DNA of 64,000 bases from Sarcomyxa edulis (GCA_009761415.1 QUOL01000015.1:1-64000), one strand, 5' to 3'. Shown: positions 43,640 to 56,379, counted from the stretch's first letter. Notes: generated by a model not told the origin, from the letters alone. Made by a program: numbers and translations.

Positions 43640-44500
43640 AACGCGATTTCTAGTCAGCGCACACTACAAACTAGGATCAAGGGCAGTACGTAGTCAGTGA
43701 TGTACATACACTGCAGCGGCTGAGCGGCAGTAAAATGCTTCAGTTGTTCAAACGTCACATGTGCTCCCGCGCGTCGCGGGAAACGCATTTCAGAACAATT
43801 TCAGAACCCCATGTTAACCAGATCTGACTCTCAGTAACGATCTCAAAACCACGAGTCGAACTGTTGGTCTGTTGTATCATCAGACACGTGTACCTATCGC
43901 AACTCTACATGCCTTCCGAAAGGCAGATCGTACAGAAGATAAAATGCACATGTTGTCATTCATGTAATTCGATGTAGATGGAAAGTAACAACTCTTAATT
44001 GGCTCCTAGAAATTTGATCGAGTGCCAAAACCCGTGTCCTTCAAGGCTCGTCGCGCAATCGTCAGGATATCAGACTTTTAGGAAGGATGAAGTTATCTAT
44101 CAGATGCATTCGGTCATGAGGCTCGATGAATGCTTCTTGTTCCACGAAGAACAAGTCATGAGCGTGTTGACAATTGAAAGAAGTGTCTCAAGAATCAATA
44201 TGTTTCGCTGAGCCATCGATGGATTCGATTCGATCGGTGCAGATCCCTAAATCGCGGGCAAATCATCCGACGAACACTTGACGCATGTCCTGCCCAACAA
44301 TTGATTTGTGTTTCTCAGGAAAGAAAGTCGACAAGAATTGTGTGCAGAGCTTTCCAGTGAAGAGAGTGTAGAATAATTAGCGCATATGTATGTATGTACC
44401 TTATGTATTCGTTCTCTGAAAACTTGAAGCTTTTTGAAGCCTATAGGGCCATACATAAACAATATCGGCAAGAAGGTGGGGGGGTCCTACGATGTAATCC
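43640..44500. other. Intergenic region
   Basis: About 860 bp upstream of kinase copy 2 and downstream of the sterol acyltransferase. Only short unsupported frames. Confidence 0.45.
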
Positions 44501-44506
44501 CACACC

Positions 44507-46796
44507 CTAATATGCGACATATGCCACGCACAGCAACGGAAGCCCGGCATAAATACCCAACCAGAAGACGACGTTTCCCAGCAGCTTGTTACGCTTGATC
44601 GCGGGTGTCCGGCTAATGGCGATAAGAGGGATCTGGATGAGCTAGAAAATAGCATGAGACAACGGAAGGGGATAGTGCGACAAAAGCTAGGGACCTGTAA
44701 GAGGAATAGGTACATTCTGGAGAAGCTCAGCATGAGATTGTGTGCGACTATGTTCAACCCGGTCCACGTACCGAAACTTCTGCGTCACAACTACCATGAC
44801 AAGCTCATGCACACATGCACTCAATAAAAACGTGACGAACATGGCACCGTTTCTTGAGAGTTTATAACTCGCCATTGTTGAGGTGTAGACATGCCTGAGA
44901 AGGAAGGTGTGGACGGGCTTGTTCCACTTCCGCGAAAATTCATCCCAAGAAGTCGAATTCCACCTGCATTGATGATTCAGAAAGCCTGACAACAATACGA
45001 AACCATAACGCGCACTGAACGATCAAAAGAGAGGGTTAGATTGATCTGAATTGACAAGTATGAGTTGGTCTCACCCAGTCTTCATAGAATTGTCTATCAG
45101 CGAAACTAGAAACGCTACGCCGTCAGTCATCTATAAACATGATGGAAATCTGATTGTACCATGAGAGTTCCGCAAATCCATTACAGATGCACTCTATCAG
45201 AGATCAGAAATCAGGTCTGATAAGACGGTGAATATTGAACATATCTTTCGCACCGAAAATTATGTAGAAAACGAGTAGATAAGCGACCATGAAGGGAAGT
45301 GCGAGATCGAGCAGCGACCGGAAGAATGACTGATCTGGCGTAGGCGTGAGCGGTAGGATGAAAGACTCCGTAACAGTGTAAAGGAGGACGAAAGTCCCAA
45401 ATGTTGCAACGGTCTTTTCGAACACATACAACGGTCGGATACTATATGAGAAGATCAGGACGTGTCATAAGGAGGGCGTTATCGAATAACCTCACCGTTC
45501 AGTTCTCGGATACTCCAGCTCGTACACGAGTGTAGGGATGAGCATGTAGACAGAAAAGTCTTTCCAGGTTATGTTATTGGGCCACTTCACATAATTGGGC
45601 CCTGGACTGGTCAACTCGGCCTCGACCTCCGAGTAGTCCCTTGCAATAGCTGATATATTTGGATCAGGATGATCACTCAAAGGATGTGGGCCGACCGGGG
45701 AGGGCGTCGACGGTTCGCTATTAATCGATTCAGTGGCAATCTTCTCGTCCGTAGCAGTTTTGTTGTTATTGGAAACCTGAATAAGGCGTTTCCGTAAGGC
45801 TACGGACGTAGGCACGTCGACGTACGACGAACTAGTGCCTTCCGAAAGAATTATCGAGGGTGTTCCAAGTGGGCTATCTTGCATATCGCCGTTCGAGCCG
45901 TTCATACCATTGGACCCCTCCAAGTCCTTGAGGTGGGCCTTTGCGTCTTTCATAGCCTGGTCCCATCCACCAACCGAAAGAGTTGCTTTACGAAGTGTTG
46001 CCAATAACACATCGCGCTGGTCTGCGGCGTATTGAAGTTGTCCGTTTATATTCATGTAAGAGTGCATCTTCATGATCAGAACCTAGATGACATCGGGATC
46101 AACAAGTGAGTTCAGATGTATTACCAATATAAACGCACAAGAGAATGTAGAGTGAGGAATCCTGATTGGACCCAGGGCCAGTGTCTACGGGTCTCAAGTC
46201 AGTAACAACGACAAGTATAAATAGCGGACATCTCTCACCTGTTGAATGTCCAAGTGACTGCGAAAGCCAATATCGAGGTTTGGTATATGTGCTGCAATAG
46301 TAGACCAGACCAATTGTAACGGATCCACCCGCTTCGGAGGCCCTTGGCGAACAAAACACAACCGCTGGTGCTTAGCACCAGTACAGCATCGGTGAGTGCC
46401 AATGTGATTGCATCTTCCGAAAACCTCGAAGCAAATCCCATGTTCAAGACATATCCATTCGTCTCGAAACTGCGAATATATGTTCGGACGGTGAATAGGA
46501 ACATTGATATCCAGAATAGCGTGAAGAATCCCTGTATAAGTGCATACGTCATGAGCTTTGCGGAATCCTAGTGTCAGAAAATTTGGCGGGCTTACGCGAA
46601 ACTCGTTACTCCCGGAGGACTCATTGCCAGTGTCGAAATGCGATTTACGCGGGGCGAAGGTAATCAAGGCGCGTAGTTTCTTCGTAGACTTGGAGCGGAA
46701 CGGTTTGGAAACGTAGAGGGTTCCCTCTGAAGTCTTGAAGCCTCCGCTGTCAGTACGGTTCGGCGTTGGCGCGACTTGTACTCCTTCAGTCGCCAT
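44507..46796 (-). CDS. ARE2: Sterol O-acyltransferase (ACAT/ARE family, MBOAT)
   Basis: Minus-strand, multi-exon, ATG 46796 to TAG 44507. Membrane-bound O-acyltransferase of the ER that esterifies sterols with fatty acyl-CoA for lipid droplets. Signatures: a first cytosolic segment rich in basic residues, H-S-Y-M-N-I-N-G-Q (sterol-acyltransferase conserved His/Asn region), the hallmark F-Y-E-D-W-W-N, and the catalytic-His helix S-A-C-V-H-E-L-V. Multiple hydrophobic segments (F-W-I-S-M-F-L-F-T; F-G-T-F-V-L-L-Y-T-V). A low-complexity acidic insert lies between about N-G-S-N-G-D and P-S-P-V-G-P. DGAT1 shares the fold, but the H-S-Y-M and F-Y-x-D-W-W-N combination favours sterol acylation. Confidence 0.85.
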
Positions 46797-47370
46797 ACTT
46801 CGTTGTCAAGGTCGTATAATACTACGGGATGTGCGATGTCAAAATCGTCGCGACGCTTTGATCATAAAAGCTCTAATTACTTACAATCTGTTGTATTCTC
46901 GAATAGGAGGACGCAGTTTACGAAACCCGATGTGGTCCGACTCTATAAATTACAAAACACGTCGAGCTCGCCGTTGGATATCCTCGGTGCACAGTCCGGA
47001 GGTGCGCAGAAGAAATGTGGGTCTGAGATTGCGAAAATGAAGAAACGAAAGTGGTGGATGATGTTGAAGATATGAGCTGAGTGTTCCGGCTCAAAACGAA
47101 AGGCCTCTTGACCTCCAGACTCCGGAAACGGTGCCGGGGTATTCGGTGACGGAAGCGGAGTGACCGGGGTCCTTGTCACCGCACATCTACGCCCACAAGT
47201 CAAATCCGAGCATAATATTAATATTGCTCAATAAAATTGAATAAATTACAGTCAAGTTCCTTGCATACGTGACTACACAAAGAAGATAGCAAGGTTTATT
47301 TGACACGTCTATGGTTCGTCCAGAGACGTGGAAGTGACTCCCGTTCATTCGACCCTTGTAAATACAAAAC
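46797..47370. other. Intergenic region
   Basis: Promoter of the sterol acyltransferase and 3' flank of the F-box gene; nothing else recognised. Confidence 0.45.
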
Positions 47371-49152
47371 TCAATAAACACCCATACCCCAGCTCCTGAC
47401 CTTCGAGAAATTGAACCATTCCCTCTTCTCCTTCTCTGACTTCACATTCGAGACATCTCCAGTCTCAACATTCACCGAATCGTAGGTCTTGATGGATAAT
47501 TTATTCCAGCGACCGAAATGGGGACGAGAATCGAGCGACAGAGTCATCCGGAATATGTAACGGGGAGCGACAATAGGTGCAGGGGGGTGCGTCGATGCAG
47601 AGTGAGAACCAACCAAAGTATGAGAGCGCGGTGGCATTGGAGGAACTGCAAAACGACCGCTAGCATCGAAAAGGTCAGTCAAACAAATAGTCCTCCCGTC
47701 TAGATACCACGTTCCTACGAATAGACCCTAGGGGAAATGTTGTTGAGGGAGACTATACATCTAAAAACATACGCACTTTCATCCGAAGAGTAGGTTTTAG
47801 TATCGGTATTATCTGCTGAGGGCTGAGCTCATCGTTGACGAGCAGAGAAAGAACTTGTCCGTTTGGAAAGAATCGTCTGTGCATCGATCAAGTTCTACAA
47901 GATCAATCGAGAGGGAAAGGGTCTTACAGGTATCGATGATATGTCACCAAGTGGCTTATCTGCATAGATAGGTTTGAAATGGATTTAGACTGCAGTGTAT
48001 AGGTGAACACGCACGTTCACCCAGTGGTTCTCACTTAGACCATGGCGGCTTAAAGGGTCGATAGCAATATAAAAAATCAACGTATCTCACTCGAAGGATG
48101 GAGATTCACGTACACATAACGACACACGGATATGTACACTCCATCCAGTCGTACTCGCGGATGTTCGATGAACACACGCCTGTAATCAGAGAGGTATCGC
48201 TTAACGACCGGTTGTAAACTCCAAGCATCCGGGATTTGAGGCGGTTTGTATGTAGATTCCACCAACTCTCTTTGAGAAAGACGCATCATCAATATTCAGA
48301 TCCGCAGATATGGAATATTACAGAGCTGACCTCCAGATGGATGAATCTAAAGTGACAACGCGTGCTTTGCGACAGACAGTCGCGAACTGTTCGATAGTGC
48401 TCGGATCCATCTTTCGTATGATGAGCACTAGGACTTCATCTGGAACTGTGTTCAAGGGAGTCGGAACGGTCTCGTCCTCCGGCTGGAAGGTGAGAGACTC
48501 GGGAAAGCCAGCCAATACGGTCGCAATGCTTTCTCTACCATCTTTGGCTTTCGCGACGCTAGAATTTGGCCGCAAGGAAGTGGCTTCTGCATTGTTCGGG
48601 ATGGCGACAGTATCAGAGGTGCTGGCGCTGATGGACACTGCCCTCATTCGGCGTTCTGCAACGGATAGGAGTGTCTCTAGTTTGGATTCCTCCGCTTGGT
48701 ACACTCTATCAACCTGTGCGTCCATTCGGAAAGCTTTACGATAGAGAACAAGTGCATCATCTAGTTCGCCCCTCTGTTCGTGTAGGACTGCGCGACGATA
48801 TATATCTACGGCTGGTCTCGCAGCCGCGTCAAAGGAGGGAAGCGGACGCTGTTTGGCCGGGATCGAGACCGAGGAGGCAGATGTCCCCGATATTTCCTGA
48901 GCATTTGCAACAAACTGGGCATTGCCGTCAGATATATCCTTGAAGCCCGTAGAATCATCGGTACGCTTGCTGGTACTCGCAATGGGTTGAGTCTGCTGTT
49001 TCTTCCTCTGAACCTCGGCTTTCCATGCTTCTCTGAAGACAGCAAGCTCCTGCATCAATAACATCAGTTGAAACACATATTCATACCACAACTCGCAATA
49101 TATATACCGCAGGTTCGTATTCTTGTGGAGGAACTGTGGGTGACGGTTGCAT
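47371..49152 (-). CDS. HRT3: F-box protein, FBXO9/Hrt3 type
   Basis: Minus-strand, several exons, ATG 49152 to TGA 47371. The first exon encodes M-Q-P-S-P-T-V-P-P-Q-E-Y-E. A TPR-like helical segment (Y-R-R-A-V-L-H-E-Q-R-G-E-L-D-D-A) is followed by the F-box V-P-D-E-V-L-V-L-I-I-R-K-M-D ... C-R-K-A-R. The C-terminal domain has L-D-G-V-Y-I-S, then V-T-Y-H-R-Y-L-R-F-F-P-N-G, W-Y-L and F-R-M-T-L-S-L. FBXO9/Hrt3 proteins are substrate receptors of SCF ubiquitin ligases. Order and spacing of the domains match the family. Confidence 0.88.
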
Positions 49153-49292
49153 TAGTCAAGGAAAGCCTATTAATTAGTTTCTGCTAAGTCCCCCCTCAGA
49201 AACCAATCAATTAATCTAACGGCACTTGGCAACTACTTAGCATTCCTCCACGTCTTCTCTCGGAGTCCTCCCACCTAAATCCTGTACCACCC

Positions 49293-50927
49293 ATGGAAAG
49301 TAACAAGGAAGAAGCTCTACGGAGTCTTGCCATCGCCAAAAAACACAGAGATGCAGGCAACTACCCATCCGCGCGTAAATTCGCCCAGAAATCCATATCT
49401 CTGTTTTCTACCCCCGAAGCTCTCAAGCTCCTTGCATCTATAAACTCTGCCGATTCTGCGTCTGCCGAATCGTCATCCAATGCTGGTCCTTCATCTAATA
49501 CTGCTACGGAAGAGCACCCATCTGCCTCTGGTGTGAAACACCGGCATCATGCGTCCAATGGGAACGGGAACGGGACTGCTGGAGGGATCGGAGGAGAGAA
49601 GAGGGACTATACACCGGAACAGCACGCAGTTGTGAAACGGGTTAGGTCATGTAAGGTGACTGAATATTATGAGATTCTCTCTGTGCAGAGGGATTGTGAC
49701 GAGGGGGAGATTAAGAAGGCATATCGCAAGGTGCGTTCATGCTATACTTCGGTTCATATGCATGTCTAACAAATGTGTGTGACCACAGTTGGCACTGGCG
49801 TTGCATCCAGATAAGAATGGGGCGCCTGGTGCAGATGAAGCGTTTAAATGTAAGTACTGGATTGTAGTCACGGTCATGATTTTGACTGATAGTTACACTT
49901 CATAGTGGTATCAAAGGCATTCCAGGTTCTATCAGGTAATCATTGCCACAGAACGAGGCATAACCCATGCTAATATGTTTTCTACCTTTCTCTCCTAGAC
50001 ACTCAGAAACGAGCAATATACGACCAATCAGGAACAGACCCAGAGGACCGATCAAGCGGCATGCGACCGCAATCTGGTTTCGCCAGAAGTCCTTTCGGTG
50101 GTGGTGGCGGTGGAACTCGATTTGAGGGTGAGATAAGTCCTGAAGATTTGTTTAATATGTTCTTTGGGGGAGGAGGTGGTGGGGGCGGCTTCACCAGTTT
50201 CGGTGGAGGCCCAGGTATGTCGCAAATTCATCCTCTATCATTCTGGACACTGATTGATGCCGGCTATTCAATAGTATACACGACATCATTCGGGCAAGGA
50301 GGGTTCCGTACTCAACGAACTCAACGCCGACAGCCCAACGCCAACGCAGCTCCAGCGGAACCAAAATCTATATTCGTACAACTTCTCCCACTACTAATAC
50401 TTTTCGCATTTTCATTTATATCGGCTTTGCCAAGTATGTTATCGACACCGCCAACGCCAGATCCACGATATAGTTTCACTCCATCGCAAAGATACGACGT
50501 AGGCATGAAAACGGGCGGTTTGGGTGTGCCGTACTTTGTGAACGGACAAGAGATATTAGGGCACACAGCGATTGGGCCGGAACTAAAGGCTGAGGGTGTC
50601 ACGTTGGGGAATATAAAGAAGGTCAGTTCGGAGGGGCTGGTAGCGGAAGGGGAGCCAGAGGAGCAGAAGACGCAACGAACGCAGAAGAAGGACAAGAGAT
50701 TCAAACATTCCACGCCGGCACTCTCGCGGTTCGAGGCAACGGTCGAGCGCGTCTTCACGCAAGAATTGTATACCATGTGTCAGCGGGGGATGGAGCAGAA
50801 GGAGAGAAGAAAGGAGCAGGAAGTTGGAGTGTTTGGGATTGGGACTGACTGGAACAAGGTACGGCGGATCGAGGCTGAGAAAGTGGAGAGTTGTGATAAG
50901 CTGAGGGAGTTGGGTGTTATTCGGTGA
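49293..50927 (+). CDS. ER-type DnaJ protein (DNAJB12/DNAJB14-like, DUF1977)
   Basis: Exons 49293-49730, 49789-49849, 49906-49935 and 49999 onward; the frame is also open through a possible further intron near 50215-50271. An N-terminal TPR-like helix (A-L-R-S-L-A-I-A-K-K-H-R-D-A-G) precedes a J-domain containing Y-Y-E-I-L-S-V and the H-P-D-K motif that activates Hsp70. A Gly/Phe-rich region follows (F-G-G-G-G-G-G). A single hydrophobic segment, L-L-P-L-L-I-L-F-A-F-S-F, probably anchors it in the ER membrane, followed by the DUF1977 tail (R-V-F-T-Q-E-L-Y, C-D-K-L-R-E-L-G). The divergent F-box gene starts 140 bp away. Confidence 0.9.
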
Positions 50928-51161
50928 GGGTTTTAGAGCGTTGGTATATTTATCAGGATTGTATTGTTGTAAATGCATGCATGATATAAGGGACATCTTA
51001 TTCGTCGCAGTATCAAACCTAGACCGAGGCTACGCCGCTAGACAAGCGCGCGGTGCTCTGGACCCCACTTACTTCACCCGGATGCAGAGATTCTGAGTCA
51101 TTTTAGATGCATTCTGCTTGAATTGACAAACGAATACCCCGTGCCCTCCATCTTCGAATGT

Positions 51162-51451
51162 CTATTGTTGCTGCCTCTCCCTCTCCAACTTGATGTAGAA
51201 TTCTTCCTGGTGGGCCACTACGAACGAAAGTTAGCACCAGAGCACTTTGACACGGGTATTGTCTGCACTAACAAGCCTTGAGATGGTACCCATACCTATA
51301 GAACAAGCGTTAGTAGACTTATCGTAGCACAAAAAAAGAGGTAGATGCACCAGTATGCGTAGGCTGCAGAAATGCCGAGGCCAAATGCGCAAGAGGCATC
51401 AAGCCATAGTCTTTTTCTAAGCTTTCCTACGATGGGTGCGATGGGAGCCAT
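51162..51451 (-). CDS. COX9: Cytochrome c oxidase subunit 7A (Cox9)
   Basis: Minus-strand, three exons, ATG 51451 to TAG 51162. Exon 1 encodes M-A-P-I-A-P-I-V-G-K-L-R-K-R ... A-Y-A-Y-W; a small exon gives Y-G-Y-H-L-K-A; the last gives A-H-Q-E-E-F-Y-I-K-L-E. The product is 59 aa, the length of yeast Cox9, with one membrane helix (A-F-G-L-G-I-S-A-A-Y-A-Y-W) and the charged matrix or intermembrane ends expected. It is a nuclear-encoded subunit of respiratory complex IV. A typical gene finder could miss it for its size. Confidence 0.85.
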
Positions 51452-51739
51452 GAGAGTGTTCTCTGAGGATGATGGTTGTTGGAAAGAGAAAGGGAAATGT
51501 CGGATAGCCGGGGTGTCTCAAAGTGGCGTGGCCAAATAAGGGTAGCCCAGTAATTCCCCCCTTGCGGCTTGAGGCTTGTGGCTCTTTCCTTCTATCCATC
51601 CTTCTTCTTCACTTTCGCGAAACATCTCCCAATCTTTCTACTACTTTCTTCTTCATCTTATCGGCAAACTCTCCACAAAATACACCCAAATCCATACAAA
51701 ACAAACACCGCCCAATCTCCCTATAACTTCAAATCTATC

Positions 51740-53636
51740 ATGGACACAGATCCCTCCGGCTCAGGTGGCTGGCGTTTTGCTCAATGTTTCGGTGACAAGG
51801 GCGAGGTCGAGGATATCACTGAGGGTTCGTGAAAAAAACCCCTACTTTTACCCCATCGTCGTTTACATCGGACGTCGGTGTGGGGGCAATGCGTGTTTCA
51901 TCTTTGGCTGACGCACGCTCTGTAATCTCGACAGCGGATATCATATCCACCGTCGAATTTGATTCTACAGGAAACTATCTAGCTACGGGCGACAAGGGAG
52001 GTCGTGTCGTTCTCTTTGAACGCAACGAGTCGGTGCGTAGTATCATCCGTTCCGATCACTCTATCTGGCTGATGACTGTATTTCCCTCCTCGATCGCCCA
52101 TTTCTCGCTTGCTTTTATCGAATCGATCGTGATTTCACCCACTTGTGCAGAAAAAAGGCTGCGAATACAAGTTTTACACCGAGTTCCAGTCACACGAGCC
52201 CGAGTTCGATTACCTCAAGTCACTCGAAATTGAGGAGAAGATCAACAAGATCAAGTGGTGCAGACGGCAGAATTCTGCTCATTTCTTGTTGTCCACAAAT
52301 GGTGTGTTCTTTCTCCTTCATTCTTCGCGTCATACTCACTGATCCGGACATCCAGACAAAACCATCAAATTGTGGAAAGTATTTGAGAAAAGTTTGCGTG
52401 TCGTCTCGGAATCCAACCATTTTGAGGGGCAACGCGTGCTTCCTCAACCAACGTCTCCTTCACATCTCCGACTCCCTCGCATGACACAGCAGGACAACAT
52501 CATCGCCGCAGTACCGAGAAAGGTTTATTCAAATGCGCACGCCTACCACATACACTCCATCAGTGTCAATTCCGACCAGGAGACGTACATCTCTGCTGAC
52601 GATCTCAGGATCAACCTCTGGAACTTGAATATCAGTGACCAGAGTTTCAGTAAGCGACTTTTCTGCTCGCGATGTGCGCGTAGCTGATGCAATATGACGT
52701 CTTCTTTAGACATCGTCGATATCAAACCGGTGAACATGGAGGAACTGACGGAGGTCATCACCGCCACCGAGTTCCACCCTCAGCATTGCAATCAGTTCAT
52801 GTACTCGAGCTCAAAGAGTAACATCAAGCTTGCAGACATGCGCGAGTCGGCCCTCTGCGATCGGCATGCAAAATGTGCGTGCATTCCGGCGTTTTGTGAC
52901 GTTACGAGTCGCTTTGACTCACCACATCCTTCTCTTCTTCAGGCTTCGAGGAAGAAGAAGATGTGTCGACGCGCTCCTTCTTCTCGGAGATCATCTCCTC
53001 GATTTCTGACGTCAAATTCAGTCATGACGGACGATACATCTTATCCCGGGACTACCTATCACTCAAGATCTGGGATGTCAATATGGAATCCCGGCCGGTA
53101 AACACGATCCCTATCCACGACCATCTGCGAGGAAAGCTCTGTGATCTCTATGAAAACGATTGCATATTCGATAAATTCGAGTGTGTCTGGGGTGGGAATG
53201 ATCAGTACGGCCTTCTCTTATCCCTCTATCTGATAGTTTCGCTGACGTGTTGTATGCCTGTCAGACACATTTTGACTGGCTCATACCACAACTACCTCCG
53301 GATATACGATGTAGACACGTTGAATGACGTCGTCTTGCAAGCGGACAAGTCAGCCTTCAAAGCAAAGAAAATTGGAGGCCCGTTGCCTGGGGCTAAACCC
53401 GGAGTCAAGAACGGAGCACGCCAGGCTGGACTAAGAGACGCTATGCAGTTGGACACCTTGGATTTCAACAAGAAGATTCTCCACGCTAGTTGGCATCCTA
53501 GAGAAGACACTATTGCCGTCAGTCATTTCTACTTCGAGTTGCCCCCTCACGTTTTCGATAACGACTCTTTTCTCTTATATTTTCGTTTGCGTAGATCGCA
53601 GCGACGAATAATCTGTTCTTGTACAGTGCTGCATAA
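51740..53636 (+). CDS. CDC55: Serine/threonine phosphatase 2A regulatory subunit B (B55/PR55)
   Basis: Plus-strand, about eight exons, ATG 51740 to TAA 53636. WD40 propeller subunit that targets PP2A in mitotic exit and morphogenesis. Diagnostic text across exons: [81 protein letters not shown]; and the last exon A-A-T-N-N-L-F-L-Y. Very strongly conserved; no disruption seen. An insert ([11 protein letters not shown]) between late blades is usual in fungi. Confidence 0.95.
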
Positions 53637-53639
53637 GCG

Positions 53640-54560
53640 AAAGAATGTCAGGACCCCACCCATACCTACAGCCCAACGATCGTCCATCCATTCAAGATTC
53701 CCTGCTTCCTCCTTCCATTCATGACAAACGACCTACAATATACAATATGACGAACTTCTGGGTATGTAGACGAACCACGAAACGACAAGACACCTCACGC
53801 AGACACACGCATTGACATTTCTCATTTTCTCCTTCTTGTGAACACTTTTTCCCACCTTTTTCTCTCTCGCAATCCTGGTGATCGAAAATCTCCATCCACT
53901 ATAGCGCTCACCCCGCTCCTCGTCATCCTCTCCACACCATCCTTATTTAATTCTACTCCATACATCTCTCTTCATCCCTTTCTTTATCCTACCTGTCTTT
54001 TACTTACAGTTTACATCTACCGTATACCAATCTCCACCTACTTCTACAATCTCTCCTCCATCATCCTTTTGTCGCTGTGCTGTGTCTCCGCAATTCGTTT
54101 CCATGTTCGCTCCCCTCCTTCTTGATTCATCTTGTTCGTTGTTGTTATGACTGGTTTTTTCTTCTTAATCTGGTGAAAAGAGGGGGGGGTTGTAGAGTAA
54201 AAGAGAGACGACTGTAGTAAATTTGGGAGGGTCTTTTCAGTTCTTAGTCTTTGGAAGAAGAAGTAATGAATTAAATGGGTCTTTTGTATCATATCAATCT
54301 TGTTCTCTTTCTTCGCGATTGTGAGGAATTTGAGGATCGAGTTCTAATGTGGCGAATTACATGCAAGCAGTGTCGCCTTCGAATTCCCTCAGCCATTCTA
54401 ATGATCTCACGACTTTCGAGGCCGTACAATTGCATCCAGTACAAGGACCGTGTATTGGTACTGTTGATTGAGAGATCGATCCAGTTGTCAGTACCGCGTT
54501 GTCGGATGTATATATGGGAAAGAATGAATACAACTGCGTACTGATAGTATTCAACGGCGG
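53640..54560. other. Intergenic region between convergent genes
   Basis: About 0.9 kb, pyrimidine-rich on the plus strand near 53830-54120. Contains the 3' flanks of B55 and the methyltransferase gene; no other gene seen. Confidence 0.5.
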
Positions 54561-54562
54561 TG

Positions 54563-55314
54563 TCAGATCAATCCAGGAAAAAACCAGTACGGCACGGTAG
54601 CGGCGTATATATCCCATTCTTTCTCGAAAGTCTTCCTCAACGCTTTGTCTTCGGCTTGGGCTCTGCTCCTAGCCACGGCAAGACACCATGTCCACCATGC
54701 CGCCCAAACTACGGTGGCACCGCGTACACCAAGAGGGCTGCATTCGGTGAGCCAGCTACCTTTTGACAGATGGGAGAAGGTGATCCCAGCAACGAGAAAC
54801 ATGCCACCGGTGTAGGAAGGATGACGGACATATCCGTACAGATGGTGGGTTATGAGTTTGTGTTTAGGGAGTATAGTAAGGTCGAATGTGAAATGCTCTC
54901 CGAGGGTGTAGAAACAATCGAGACGGATGTATGTTCCCAGGGACGATATTAAGACACCAATAAGAGATATAGGAGTGGAGTAAATCCGCGGCTGAGATGA
55001 GAGACAGAGTGGAGACGAGATGGGCATATTCAGAGAGGCATCCGGGGTGAGCAGGAATGTGGCGAGGTACGATAGAGCCTCGAAGAACGTGCATGTCCAG
55101 ACGATTATCGGACTGATCTGAAGGAGTGCGTGATAATCAATGGATGTTACTAAGGTTGTACTGTATCACTCACTTTGAAGATGAAGGGTGCAATTCGGGC
55201 CCACATTTCATTTGAATGATAGAGGCCTTTTGAAGGCGAAGGGTTGGGTGCAGTCCATGCTAGCTGATAACCGATAGCTTGCATAGCAAGAAGGGCCGTC
55301 CTTGTAAGAGACAT
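54563..55314 (-). CDS. STE14: Isoprenylcysteine carboxyl methyltransferase (Ste14-like)
   Basis: Two exons, 55314-55174 and 55117-54563, with a 56-nt phase-0 intron; 231 aa. Integral ER enzyme that methylates the C-terminal prenylcysteine of CaaX proteins such as Ras and pheromones, using S-adenosylmethionine. Landmarks: R-L-D-C-F-Y-T-L-G-E-H-F-T-F, H-L-Y-G-Y-V-R-H-P-S-Y-T-G (SAM contact region) and E-D-K-A-L-R-K-T-F-E-K-E-W near the C-terminus. Hydrophobic segments precede each. Whether it is the sole Ste14 or one of the expanded basidiomycete paralogues is not visible. Confidence 0.85.
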
Positions 55315-55865
55315 TTCGGAAGGTATTGGCTACCAACTAAAACGGAGAAAGATGCGAATATGCAGAGAAAACGCCTCAGATACTGAAGAACGACTCGGAT
55401 GCTGCCCAGGATCTAGTAGCACCAAATTCACCGATGTCCCAGAAGTTCCGGCCTGAGAGCGGCGTGATGTATCAGTCATGGAACCATACAGCCTGCAGTG
55501 AGGTCAGTTGAATCTGTTTCTCTCGGAGAATACTACATTCCGGAGAATCAGAGGGTGACATCAAGAGTCAATTGCTGAAATGAAAACACACTTAGAACAT
55601 TTTAAGAACATCTAGAAGGACTGAGTTCTAGATTGACCGGTAGAACCACTCACCTGGAGATCTATATTGCGTCAGATCATCCTGCAGGACATGTACTCCC
55701 GGCATCTCCTCGACCTTGCACTCTTTCAGTGGTGGCGAAACTCGGGTGAACCAAGGTGCATTTCCATTTTGGGCCCACTGCACAAACAAACGATACGCGT
55801 CTGTCACGGTCACGCTGGCCTTTCTTTCCCCACTAGCTACGGTCTACCCCAGTAAATCCCCACAG

Positions 55866-56374
55866 ATGACATCCGATCTCAGCAACGCTGCTTCTGCACC
55901 GTACGGATCCTATTCTTTCGATATCACTTTTGCTGAAATCCGCACTACTGTAGCATTTCATTCAATTCGTCAGTCACGGGTCACAGAAGGCCCTGTCCAA
56001 AACGAATTTTGACACAGGTAACGCGTCACAGGGCCTTGTGTCGAATCCAAAATCTGAATCACGTGCCGGATTTGCCTAAAGCGGCGAAGAAACGGGCAAA
56101 AGTCGCCCAAAATGTTGAAATGTCGCGTCCCAAAAAGGAAACGACGAAACGACGAATCGGTCAAACGAGTCACGGTCACAGGTACCTGACGAATTGAAGG
56201 AAATGCTACAGTAAACGAACCCAACCGAACGCAAAACCCGCTGGTACCCTCATTCACTGCGGATTAGGTGTCGACGTTTGGCTCTACAAGGACTGCGTCC
56301 TAAAAGACTACACTTTCGACAAAAACCTTGATCCAATCGTAGAACCCATCAGCAAAAGGGACCGGGCCTCCTGA
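55866..56374 (+). pseudogene. Kinase-family fragment, copy 3, interrupted by a MITE
   Basis: Plus-strand ATG at 55866 begins M-T-S-D-L-S-N-A-A-S-A-P-Y-G-S-Y-S-F, matching the N-terminus of kinase copy 2 (N-P-A-S-S-P-C-G-S-F-P-L). The frame is broken by a 264-bp insertion. After it the family text resumes with G-L-G-V-D-V-W-L-Y-K-D-C-V-L-K-D-Y (compare G-V-S-L-L-I-Y-K-D-Y-V-M-K). If the insertion and one TA copy are ignored, the two parts are in the same frame. The frame then stops at 56374 before any kinase catalytic motif, so the gene is also truncated at its 3' side. Confidence 0.75.
55948..56211. mobile_element. 264-bp MITE with TA target duplication
   Basis: Ends are CTGTAGCATTTC(A/C)TTCA... 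in inverted orientation: 26 bp with one mismatch. They are flanked by TA on both sides (55946-55947 and 56212-56213), the duplication left by Tc1/mariner-type transposases. Inside, AAGGCCCTGT and ACAGGGCCTT form another inverted pair around 55987-56036. No coding capacity, so it is non-autonomous. Confidence 0.8.
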
Positions 56375-56379
56375 CGGCC

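Noticed and set aside
50061..50194. Minus-strand polyproline frame inside the DnaJ gene
   Set aside because: Complement of the Gly-rich region of the DnaJ protein.
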